A DNA stretch of 64,000 bases from Septoria linicola. Taxonomy: Eukaryota > Ascomycota > Dothideomycetes > Mycosphaerellales > Mycosphaerellaceae. The notes under the pieces are model-generated. The model did not search any database and had not been told where the DNA came from. It saw only the letters and a program-made list of their open reading frames with translations. This document shows positions 21,059 to 31,117 of the stretch, one piece after another. The translations under genes were made by a program, and so were the position numbers. The DNA lies in assembly GCA_024114885.1 (NCBI GenBank), contig CP099418.1, positions 3,534,001 to 3,598,000 on the forward strand, in the 5' to 3' direction. Every line of letters starts with the position of its first letter. The first letter of the stretch is position 1.

Positions 21059-23341
21059 ATGGCCGCCCCACCGCTGCCTCTGACGGTGTCGAACCGCTCG
21101 CTCAAGAAGACGCTCGGCGAACTCACGTCTCTCTACGTCACCCATCGGACGAAAATATCGCGCACCATATATGCTGCATTGCTGGTCGCGGTGATTCAGC
21201 GCATTCGTGGCGCGATCAAGGAACAGAAAGCAGCGGCCGCGCGAGCCTCGGAACACCGCCGCAAAGGCCTCAAAGGCGGCGATGAGCACGGCAAGCACAA
21301 GAAGAAGGTCGAGCTCAATCGAGAGTTCTTCCGCAGCTTGGGACGTCTGCTGCGCATTTGTATTCCGTCGTGGAAGAGCAAGGAAGCCCGGCTCCTCGCG
21401 AGCCACTCGGTCTTCCTCGTCCTTCGGACGCTGATCAGCCTGTGAGTTGAACAGGACACGGACTCTCAGAGACCTGGTGTTCAGTGATATGTAGGACAAT
21501 GGCTGACCATATTTAGATATGTTGCGGAGCTCGATGGGCGGCTGGTCAGCGACCTGGTCCGAGGCAGAGGCAAGGCCTTCCTCAAGGGCCTCGTATGGTG
21601 GATGCTGGTCGCCGTGCCTGCTACCTTCACCAACTCCATGCTGGCGTATCACCAGACTGCGTTATCTCTGTCCTATCGCGCGCGCCTGACGAGCTATATC
21701 CATAATCTCTACCTTGGGAACATGACCTTCTACACACTCTCGGCGCTGGACGACCGAATAAAGAACGCAGATCAACTCATCACAGTTGATGTCACGAAAT
21801 TCTCAAACAGCCTGGCAGAACTGTACTCGAGTCTGTCCAAGCCGGTCTTGGACCTTGTCATCTACAACTGGTCGCTGTCGCGAAGTGTTGGCGGCGAAGG
21901 GCTGTTTGCCATGAGCTTGGTGGTTCAGCTGAGTGCCAGTCTCATGAGAGCCCTAACGCCACCTTTTGGACGATACGTCGCAGAAGAGGCGAAACTAGAA
22001 GGAGAGTTCCGAGCACAGCACTCTCGACTCATCGATTACAGCGAGGAGATTGCATTATACAACGGAGCCGATGCGGAGAAGGATACAGTAGACAAAGGAT
22101 ACTTCACACTTATTAGGCATGTGAACAGGATCCTGCGAAGAAGATTGTATCATGGCATCATGGAGGAGTTTGTCGTCAAATACTTCTGGGGAGCTCTCGG
22201 TTTGCTGCTTTGCAGCGTGCCGGTCTTTTTCAAGCTGCCTGGAGCACTACCAGGAGGTCAGGGCACTGGAGACAGAACGGAGGCCTTCATCACAAACAGG
22301 CGACTACTTTTGCAGTCCAGCGATGCTTTCGGAAGGCTAATGTTCTCGTACAAGGAGGTTTCCGAGCTGGCTGGATACACCAGTCGAGTCAGCATGCTCC
22401 TCGATGTCATTGCAGATATTCAGCGAGGACACTTCGAGAAGGCATTGGTATCATCAGCTTCGACGGAGGCGAACGCTGCCATCTTGTCTGGCAGAGGCGA
22501 GTTGGAAGAGGGCGACGATATTAAATTCGAAAACGTGCCGATCGTGTCACCGAATGGCGACATTCTGGTTAAGGCACTTTCTTTCCACATCCATCAAGGC
22601 GACCATTTACTGATAGTCGGGCCCAATGGCTGTGGAAAGAGCAGTCTCTTCCGGATCCTCGGCGGTCTTTGGCCAGTCTACGGCGGTAAAGTCCGGAAGC
22701 CTTCCAACGAGGATATCTTCTATGTGCCGCAACGCCCATATCTGTCCAAGGGCACATTGCGACAGCAGATTCTCTACCCAGATAACCTGCTCGACATGCG
22801 TGCCAAAGGCGTGAAGGATCAGGACTTGGTTGAGATTATGGTTAAACTTGGCCTTGAGTCACTTCTTAGTGCATCAAACTCGCAGTATGCTGACAGTGCG
22901 ATGCAATCCAGCAGCCCCAAGGAGAATAGAGGACGACCACAGCTTGATACCACTGGGCTCAACATTGAGCAGGAGTGGCCTGACGTGTTGAGCACTGGCT
23001 TTCAACAACGCATAGCTGCCGCCCGGCTATTCTACCACAGTCCGAAGTATGCCATCCTGGACGAATGTACCTCGTCCTTGACACCAGAAATGGAGAAGAT
23101 CATATATGACCAGGCTAAAGAACTGGGTATTACTTTGATGACTGTGAGCCACAGGCGAAGTCTGTGGAGATACCATGGTTGGATCTTGCAGTTCGATGGT
23201 CAAGGCGGTCATGTTTTCACCCGCTTAGATGCCGATAAACGACTCCAGCTAGAGGACGAGAAAGAAGAGCTGAACCTGCAATTGAGAGCTGTTTCAGAAT
23301 GGGAGAAGCGTATTGCTGAACTTGAGGCTGGCGCTACATGA
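21059..23341 (+). CDS. Peroxisomal ABC half transporter, subfamily D (Pxa/ABCD)
   Basis: Imports long-chain acyl-CoA or fatty acids into peroxisomes for beta-oxidation; family members work as dimers in the peroxisomal membrane. Exons 21059-21441 and 21517-23341 (GTGAGT, CTGAC branch, TTTAG) give 735 residues, the usual half-transporter length. The membrane domain includes the ABCD-type EALYNGA-like loop (SEEIALYNGADAEK). The ATPase domain starts near residue 455: SPNGDILVKALSF, Walker A GPNGCGKSS (about 495), GGLWP, VPQRPYLSKGTLRQQILYP, signature LSTGFQQR (about 619) in place of LSGGExQR, Walker B YAILDECTSS, and HRRSLWRYH switch region. The signature has lost both Gly of LSGGQ, which suggests one degenerate ATP site in a heterodimer. 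Pxa1 versus Pxa2 cannot be decided here. Confidence 0.93.
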
Positions 23342-23754
23342 GGGGTGGGCGACGATGGAACGCAGTTTCACAATCACTGCAATGTCACGAGAGTCGCATA
23401 CGCCTCCTAGGAATTCGTTACAATTATCACGCCGTGGCGATACAGCGGCTTCGGTCTTCCACGGCGACAGCAGAGCTCGAGGCATCGAAAGTGGAGTATC
23501 AACGTGCCACGCGTGGATCCTTTAACCACTGGCCGGCGTGAAAAGATGGGGCGCCGTAGCATGGTCCGCCAGATCTCATCTTGGTAACATCCGACAAAGC
23601 ACTTGCAATCACAAAAGGTCAGCAGAATGAGGCGGGCTTTGAGCGCTAGCACTGTTCGTGAGGCGGATTAAGCTGTTGGCGGTCGCCCCGAGCCCGGCCC
23701 CTAAACTCGATTCCCCACCTGTAGGACAGACTTAGAGACACGCCTACAATGCTC

Positions 23755-23761
23755 TATATAG
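23755..23761 (+). promoter_or_regulatory. TATA-box-like element without an assigned gene
   Basis: TATATAG sits inside CTATATAG. It is followed 100-130 bp later by a CT-rich leader-like stretch, but no open frame longer than a few codons begins in the expected window. Confidence 0.3.
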
Positions 23762-23996
23762 AGAGCGTGACTACCCAGAAACGAGATAGATTCATCCGCT
23801 TCATTATCTCGAGTGCCTCAGGCATTAAAATATTTTCTGTTCAAGTTGTCCCTTGCAATCACCGTTCGTCTACCTTCCCTCCTTCCTCAAACAATCCAAG
23901 CCTGCAATTTCCAAACGACAACTGAGTCGACGGGCACCATCAATCATGATGTACATGTACATCTTCTGCTAATGGATGAGTAGCAGCGCTCGCGAC

Positions 23997-24049
23997 TGTC
24001 CACATGCAACGTGTCCACATGCAACGTGTCCACATGCAACGTGTCCACA
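23997..24049 (+). repeat. Tandem repeat, 15 bp unit, about 3.5 copies
   Basis: The unit TGTCCACATGCAACG is repeated perfectly three times and then half again. It is non-coding as far as can be seen. Confidence 0.92.
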
Positions 24050-24389
24050 AGCCCAAGGCATGAAACACGTGCAACAATGGACGAAACCGGTGTCCTCAAA
24101 TGCGCTCCTCCACATCAATAAGGAAGGACCCATGGCCAAATGAAGCTCCACTTGTCCGACATCGAGAGGGACACCATGTGCAGGCCTCCTCAAAGCTAAA
24201 TATCGCCGGTCAGCCCCAGCTCGCACCGTGATCACTACCACTTGTTCGTCTGTCACGCTGCCTCCGATCCCGGCGATCATTGCTCGACACCACGTAAGGT
24301 ACGGCCCTACCAAGAACTCCAGTCTGCCTAATCGAAGACGGACAAATCAGCTCTCGACCCGAACCTTGAAACATGTTGAGACAGCCTGC

Positions 24390-25064
24390 TCACCTCAGCT
24401 CCTGCTCCTCTGTGTCACTTATCAACCTGTGTCGCCACAAATGACCGATGAGTGCTCCCGTTGCTCGTGGCTTGGCCATTCCTCCCTCCCTGTGAAGGCG
24501 CAACACATGTGTGCATTGCTGGTCCCAAGCTTCCCTGCCTGTGCTACCAATGAACGACCAACTGCACCGGTCTAAAGGACTCTCGATTTGTCTTGGAAGA
24601 TGTTCCCGGAAACGAGCCTGGAAATGTGTGTCCCATTGGTACACGTCACCGAAATTGAGATAGCAGCCCAGGAACGCAAAAGGACAATGCCAAGTAGCCG
24701 GCCGTCGAGTGAATAGGACATCCGGCACAGTAAGACTTCTTTCCTCCGCTAAGTCCTGGAATGGTCCTAGGATTGCCGAGCTGGTGTGTACTGATGCCCT
24801 GCTCATCATGGAGGATCTCGAGCTGATCAATGATGGGGTGTCCATCGGGCTGGTCAGGAGAGGATTACTCTCGCGAGACAAGGCCACGGACCACGAGGAC
24901 GAGGCTGATACCGGAGTGTATCCTGATTCAACGCTTTCAGGGGAGAGTTGGTCATGGGCCTGACCAACATTGTTGATTCGCGATTCAATATTTCCGAATG
25001 TCGAACCATACTAATCACTCACGCGTCTCCGGCACAGAGAGTTCCGTCGCGGCCTGGCGACCAT
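24390..25064 (-). CDS. Small C2H2-like zinc-finger family protein, two exons
   Basis: Exons 25064-25023 and 24959-24390 join in phase 0 over a 63 bp intron (GTGAGT donor, GGTCAG acceptor) and give 203 residues. The N-terminus is short and basic (MVARPRRNSLCRRR), then comes a Ser-rich linker. The C-terminal 105 residues have the pattern TWHCPFAFLGCYLNFGDVYQ, WDTHFQARFREH, then SPLDRCSW, a helical segment, and RHRLISDTEEQELR at the end. This matches a lineage-specific ascomycete family in which CPF..C..F.....W..H..SHF, a Cys-Trp island and a final L..RRLISD segment are conserved. The C/H spacing suggests a zinc finger. Function unknown. The start is the first ATG giving an in-frame join. Confidence 0.62.
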
Positions 25065-27715
25065 GCTTCTATCTGCGAACATCGCGCACACTAGCCGCGT
25101 GGAGGCTAATTGAATGCAACTTGCACTGAGAGCGACGTACACGCTTTAAGTATGCTCTGGCATGCAATGGTTGCCAGGAGGTCTTCCAGGGAAAGGTGCA
25201 GAGTGTACACCGCACACACTCGCGAACATCTATCTGCCCAAATCTGGCATGACGCATTACGAAATGGATCTTTGTAAATGGCAAGCCCAAGTTGTCGCCC
25301 AGTAGCATTCGGCGATGACCACATTGGCATGCGACGAGCTTCGCCTGCTCCGAGATGGATATTCTATAAGCTATTCATGCAGGAGCAGTACCAAGGTTTT
25401 AGAATCCGATGCGATTGCAAACGTCGCGTCATTGGCATCATCATACGAGGCAACCAAGACAGCTAGCCCAATGCTGCCATCTTCTGCTCATGCTGTTAGT
25501 CCGCTTCAAGCTCGGAGTGGCCAGGCCAGTGAGCTACCGACGACACCACGAAGCTGAGGATATGACTCTGAGCCCAGCCGTTTGACGAAACATACTCTAG
25601 TGCTGTATCACTGCCGCTACTGTGTGTCGCTCGCACCTGCAGATCTAAAGCTTGCTCATCGCTATCTCACCTCAAATCCCCAGCCATCATCACTGCTTGA
25701 GCTTTCAATGCGGGACAGATCCTCACTGCTCGTCAATGCTTGCCAGTGGAGACATCATCCTGTCGGCAGCAGCGCAGTCGAGCAGCCGAGAACTTGGTCA
25801 GAGCGAGCATGAACCGTCGGCTTCTGGATTGACCCATATGCATGCAATCATGAATGGGTACTGGCTTGTCGGATTGGCTGTACTACTCACCGGACTATGC
25901 ACGTCATGATGCTATCTGCCGTCTCGGCGCTGGAGTGCAGTTGTCTTGCAGCAGTCCACATGACATGACCATTTCGCGTTCGAAACTCGTGCATATGGGG
26001 AACATGTGGCGTTGAACAGCAGTAACGACAGCTTCTCCAGTCCTGACCGAGCAGTCAACGTCGTCTGATTGATTGGAGGGAATGGAGCGAGCAACTGATA
26101 CTAGGTAGAGCTGACATGCAGCGAGCGAACATCATCATGCATTGCTCCCAAGCCTAAAACATGCTGTCGCGTGTGCAACTTCGCGTCTGGCTCTTGAAGC
26201 CCTGGGCTGGTCATCATAGTCCTCGAGGTTACAACATTTGCGAGACAAGACGTATGAAGAGCCTACCACTACTGTCGGGCCTCAAACATCACGCTCTACG
26301 TGCATGCCTTGCGCACACAAGGCTATGGGTCTGTACCAATCTTCTATCGTCTTGCAGGAGGGGGCCATGATCGGCAGCATCATCGGTGCAGCTGCGGCCG
26401 CCTGCTATCTCGCCTTAAAGTTACTCCGGACGCCTAAGACTGCTGGAGTAGATATATCTTCGTGCCAATACTTAGATCCAGTGCTAGCGCAGCCTACACC
26501 CGTGTATACGCTCCTGCGACTTGGAGTATGCTGTCGATGTGACCGGTGCATACTTCCTCTGCGGAACAGCCTGCCGTGAAAGACTACCTACTGCCTTGTT
26601 CGCGTCGCAAGTAGGGGACATCGACGATCATAGTTCAGCCGCCGTGCACTGCCTTCAATCAATCCATCAGTCTTCAGTATCGCTCTCATCTGCGATAATC
26701 GCTTTGCAGCACTTTAGAATGCTCAAGCATGAGTATAGTGGCTGAATGCCCTCGCAGTAAAGATGTTCCTTCTTACTAGCCGCTTCTAGTCAGTCTAGCA
26801 ATGTTCGCCTGCATTTCTTCTATTGGCATGTAATATCGTATACATTCTCCCGTATTGAGTTGCCCGATGAACTTCTGATGCTTTATGATAAGTGTCAAAC
26901 GATGTAAAGATGACCGTCGTACCGGCCTGTACGAGCCAAGAGCGCGAGCGAGCGAGTCAGGATGATCCACTGATGCCAAGATTGGAGAGCCGGCTATGAT
27001 GCATCTCACAGCCGGTGAGTTGTCTGTCAAAGAAACAACGACGGTGGTCATCAACGCAGCGAGTTGCCAGCATCCAGCTGACTACTACTATTGGTGAAAG
27101 TGACAGACCTTCTCGAAGCACTTTTATGCCGGAAGCAGCTTCTGCTCAAGCTACGATCCTTGAGAAGTTTTAGACTCTTAACCTTACGAAAGAGGATCTC
27201 ATCCTGCACGGACGGTGGAGACTGTCATGTGAACGCCTTTCACATGCTGAATCTCTGTTTCGATGCTGCGTCTCACCCTTCAACATAGCACTGAGCTCTC
27301 TACTTTGTTTCGCTATACCACGAGCGTCGCCGATGAGGATATCGCCCGTGACTAAGTAGCATAGAAACGCCACTGTTTGGTCATTGTGCCGCATCTCGAG
27401 TCTAGATTCATCATTACCGCTTCCTTCACCCGCCTCGCTCTAAGACACCGCCGTCCGCAACATTCGACGACGTCAACCCATCAGGTCGTGTACAGAAAAG
27501 ACCTTGTGATTACCAAAGTGGCTGGCAATGGTAGTGGAAGCATAGGCGACGATGATAGACCGGCCCTTGAGAGCGCAACCAGTCTTTCGAACAGGACTTC
27601 AGATTCTTCGACACAAAAGACACATCCGCGATAGCCTGTGTACACACAGATCAACGCATAATCAGACACCCTGGCGGCCGCTCAGGTAGCGCGACCGGCA
27701 GGCTTGCCTCAAGCC
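25065..27715. other. Gene-poor 2.65 kb, no gene supported
   Basis: The longest gap in the window. Many short frames on both strands, none with a family pattern, signal peptide or sensible splice joins. The right end should be the promoter of the bHLH gene; an 85-codon frame at 27377-27634 lies in that region and is probably untranslated leader or promoter. Confidence 0.45.
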
Positions 27716-29322
27716 ATGGACAATCCATATCAGCATGGCCAGCAGCCACCGACCATCGACATGTTAGCTGTGTACGGCGGCGCAAAAGAGTTCTCTGGTA
27801 GGTGGAGTGTTCGTGATTGCGCATACAACATGCGTATGTGGTAGACAATGCTGACGTTCTAGCTTCAGGCGACGGCTTCAGCTTTGATATGAGCCAAGTT
27901 CCTCCGTCCGGACAGCCTCTTCTATCTGGCACAGAGCAGAACCTGATAACCGACTTCTTTGCACACCCGGATGACTTCAGCGAGCACGTCGCATTTGGAT
28001 ATTATAAAGCACCTTCAGCCAGTGACGGCAATAGCAACGTGAATGGTCCAGCTCTACAAACACACTTACTGTCACATGCGATTGCGAACACTTCACATGA
28101 CGGCAGCCTTCAATACACCAACACCTTCAATCCAAACAACGATAGAAACAACAATCGAAGTACCAACACATTCTCGGCCGGCGATATCAACGGCATGGCG
28201 ACATATACACGAGAAGCAATGTCCCAGAACGACGTTGCCGCCGCCACTACTTTGAGTGGATTTCGCAACAACCCACCAACCGATAGCGCCACTCCTTTCG
28301 CGTTGGACGGTGCCAGCTGGGGTGCTATGAGCATGTCAGGCTTGATCACCGACGCCGCAGCAGAGACCCACGCCAGTAATGATCGACAGTGGTTACACAA
28401 TTCGGCACCGCGACCGAACAATGAAGCCAGTCAGCCTCGAGACAGCAACGGAAACCTTATTGAAATGGTTATGGGAGACATGCAACGAGGAACATATGCT
28501 GCACCACCCTCACAGAACGGCCAAGGGAGCAGACCATTTGGCACATATGGCAGCGACACAAACTTTTCAAGTGGCAATTTTGCCGGCACCGCTGCTGCTG
28601 GAGCGGACCACATTCAAAAGACTGGCAATCTTCTCGGCATTCCTCTACTGGCACAAGCAGCTGAATCATCACCAGAAGGCAGAGGCAATGGTGATAATTT
28701 GTCCGTTCGCACAAGTCAAGTGCACAGTGGACAGTCCAACTATTCTCCTCAGTTTACACCACAATACAGTGCCGCCTGGAATAGCGCAGTCGTCGGCCCT
28801 CACTCAGGACCACACAAACGTCGGAAAAGTAACAGCGCGAACGGAGTCAAACAGGAGCCGAACTCGGAGGACGATGAGGCAGGAGCAAATCCCAAGCGCA
28901 GGAAATCGATGGCCAATGGCTACCAGCCAACGCAGGCGCAGATCTACACGCCCTCGTACTCTCAAATGCCACCGCCTCCGATGCAGTATTCACAGGGACC
29001 GATGATGCTGCCACCCCAGGACATGCGGCGGCCACCTACTAGGAAGAAGGAGAACCTCACGGACGACCAGAAACGTGCGAACCATATCGTTTCGGAAAAG
29101 AAGCGTCGTGAAATCATCAACCAGGGCTACCGCGATCTCAACGAATTGACTCCGGCTCTTGCCATGGGCAAGTCTGGGCTCTCGCGGTCAGAGTGTCTGA
29201 CGGAGATCAACAACTATTTGTATGCGCTGCAGCTCGCCAACACTAGGCTGATCAAGGACTTGCAGCTCGAGCCATCAGCTTTTGCGCTGCCAGCGCCCAC
29301 CAGTCAGAGCGGCCTCTATTGA
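27716..29322 (+). CDS. bHLH transcription factor
   Basis: Exons 27716-27797 and 27863-29322 (GTAGGT donor, GCTGAC branch, TTCTAG acceptor, phase 1) give 513 residues. The N-terminal 320 residues are low-complexity Asn/Ser/Gln/Gly-rich. KRRKS and KRRKSMANG basic clusters (about residues 360-390) look like nuclear localisation signals. Residues about 425-490 are a basic helix-loop-helix: DQKRANHIVSEKKRREIINQ carries the DNA-contacting basic region with the His/Glu/Arg pattern of E-box binders, followed by GYRDLNELTPAL, a loop, and the second helix SECLTEINNYLYALQLANTR. Resembles the Ino4/PenR-like class of fungal bHLH proteins. Targets are not evident from neighbours. Confidence 0.85.
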
Positions 29323-29986
29323 GTTGGACTACTGCCATGATTGGAGCGGCACCACATGCACATATGGTGCGCAGAATATTGTTTGACCTTGCGACTTTCG
29401 GAGAAATTCCATGCTTACACAGCTGCGCAAGTGGCGTTTGATGATACCACCACTGGGCGCCTTTGTTGATAGACGGGGCAAAGGGAGTTGGATGGTTATA
29501 CCCCACGGGACCGACTGAACTGGACATGACTTGAGTCTTGCTATGGGCGTTTCACTTTTGTCTTCAATGGTTAGAGTGAAGGCGGGAGGGCCAGTCTGCA
29601 GAAGCCTATGCTCTACAGTTGTACATGTGGTACGGGTTTTGTACCATTTCTATATGACCAACGAAGTTCTTTTGAAAGACTTATCGGGTGGTTTGTGCCT
29701 CGAGGATGACTGGGGCAGAGTACTGCTGGCTCCGAGGATATGTTCCCTCGTGATTCAGCGGTGGAAGCGCAGAAATGCTCGGGAGTCCATGATCAACCAT
29801 GCATTCTGTACAAGAAGCTGGACTGACTGGCTCATGCCACTATTGCCACTTGACTGCATTGCGGTTGATGCTTTTGATCCGTCCGGCAACTGGAATGTGC
29901 TTTAATATGAAGCGTCGGACGTAGATCGTCCGTCAATCTCATGGTATGACTGTCTCAAGTATGATACATTGCTACATACGCCCTTC
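29323..29986. other. Intergenic between convergent genes
   Basis: 3' flanks of the bHLH gene and the mitochondrial L16 gene. A 125-codon plus-strand frame at 29531-29905 lacks a pattern and an ATG start and is not called. Confidence 0.45.
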
Positions 29987-30755
29987 TCAAGGCCCCGTGG
30001 TCGCTGGCATTCTCTCGGCCTGCTCGACCATATTGGGGGCTGGCGCAGGCACTTCTCTCCTCGGCCGCCTGAGCATATCGGCAGTAACACCCTCACCCAG
30101 CTTGGTGATTCCCATCACAGGCGGGTCACCCTTTCTCACAAACTCATACTGGCCCGGCAGCTTGTTTCCAGCCAGTCTGAACGCGTCCCTCACCACTTGC
30201 TCGTGTATCGTGCCCTCCAGCTCGAACAATATTCTGCTCACGGGCACTCTTGCAGCCCAGAAATCGAATGAACCTTTTCCTTTACCCATTCTCTGGTCGT
30301 TTCCGGATGTGTAGACTCCAATGTTTGCGGAGACGCGGTGGTATAAGCGGTATTTTAACCCACGTAGTCGCTTTTTAATGGTTTCGTCGGCGATTTTCAG
30401 TTGTGCTGCTGAGATGCGTCGGTCGGTGTCTTTCAGTCGGATGCCGTAGGAGCCCCAGACGAGAGTGGTGCCTTTTGTGCTGCCGCCAGTGGGACACTTG
30501 GGGCGGCCTTTGCGGGATTTGGACGACTCGCCGGCTTTGGGCATGAGCCAGTTCAGGGTATGGGGAGTGGAAGAGAAAGCGCGCGTCTGGGTTTGTGCTT
30601 GCGAGCACAGTGTTTGAAGAGCATTGCGAAGGCCTGAACGTGTCAGCAGGAGGGCGAGAGAAGATGGCGTTGAGGGTTGTCTTACCGCACGCCCGAGTGT
30701 TGAAGGACGAGAGGAGAGACGATGGAGCGCTGCCGCTCACGCGCATTGCGGCCAT
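29987..30755 (-). CDS. MRPL16: Mitochondrial large-subunit ribosomal protein uL16m
   Basis: A component of the mitochondrial 54S/large ribosomal subunit, near the peptidyl-transferase centre. Exons 30755-30686 and 30633-29987 (GTAAGA donor, CTGAC branch, TTCAG acceptor, phase 1) give 238 residues. The N-terminus has the Ser/Ala/Arg-rich character of a mitochondrial targeting peptide (MAAMRVSGSAPSSLLSSFNT), with the family's NWLMPK start of the mature region near residue 58. Conserved L16 signatures follow: KGTTLVWGSYGIRLKD, RRISAAQLKIADETIKKRL, MGKGKGSFDFWAARVPVSRI and a helical DAFRLAGNKLPGQYEFV. The short basic/Pro-rich C-terminus is typical of fungal forms. It shares a divergent promoter with RFC1. 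Confidence 0.93.
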
Positions 30756-31117
30756 GGTGGGGAAAGGCCAGTAGTTGGAGGTGATGCCTACAAATTTTGG
30801 TTCCAGCTCGTCGATATACACTGCTATACGACGTCGGGCGATGGAGGGTGCTTCTCGTCAACTAAAGCATCTCCATTGCATGTCCGCAAAGTTCCCAAAG
30901 GAGCATCGCGCGCGGCAACATCCGCTCCTGCCTGGCCCTTCGCGTGGGAGGAACGAGCGCGTCACTCTCTCGCGTCGAGGAGAGAGCTGCTCGCTGCTGC
31001 TGCCAGAATACACCTCCACCTCCAGGCAGGTGTCTGCCTGCAACACCACTTCAGCAACAACAATCACAACCTCGCCACTAGAGTTGCCATTGACGGCTTG
31101 CAATCGACTGCTGCAGC
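30756..31117. promoter_or_regulatory. Divergent promoter, MRPL16 / RFC1
   Basis: 362 bp separate two start codons facing away from each other. The half nearest RFC1 is rich in CCACCTCCA and CAACAACAA leader-like sequence. No TATA element was seen, as expected for housekeeping genes. Confidence 0.5.

Larger units (their letters stand above)
23342..24389. other. Intergenic 1 kb with promoter-like segment and tandem repeat
   Basis: Beyond the transporter's 3' flank there is a TATATAG element, a leader-like CT-rich stretch near 23870-23890, ATG-initiated micro-frames only a few codons long (for example 23946-23972) and a 15 bp tandem repeat. No protein-coding gene can be supported. Confidence 0.4.

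Noticed and set aside
24000..24048. CRISPR-like repeat
   Set aside because: The 15 bp units are directly adjacent with no spacers, and the genome is eukaryotic; it is a plain tandem repeat.
26238..26579. Frame with a hydrophobic segment MIGSIIGAAAAACYLALKLL
   Set aside because: The hydrophobic run alone is not enough; no family, no supported start and the rest is unstructured.
29531..29905. 125-codon plus-strand frame between bHLH and L16 genes
   Set aside because: Starts without ATG, no pattern, and lies where two 3' untranslated regions are expected.
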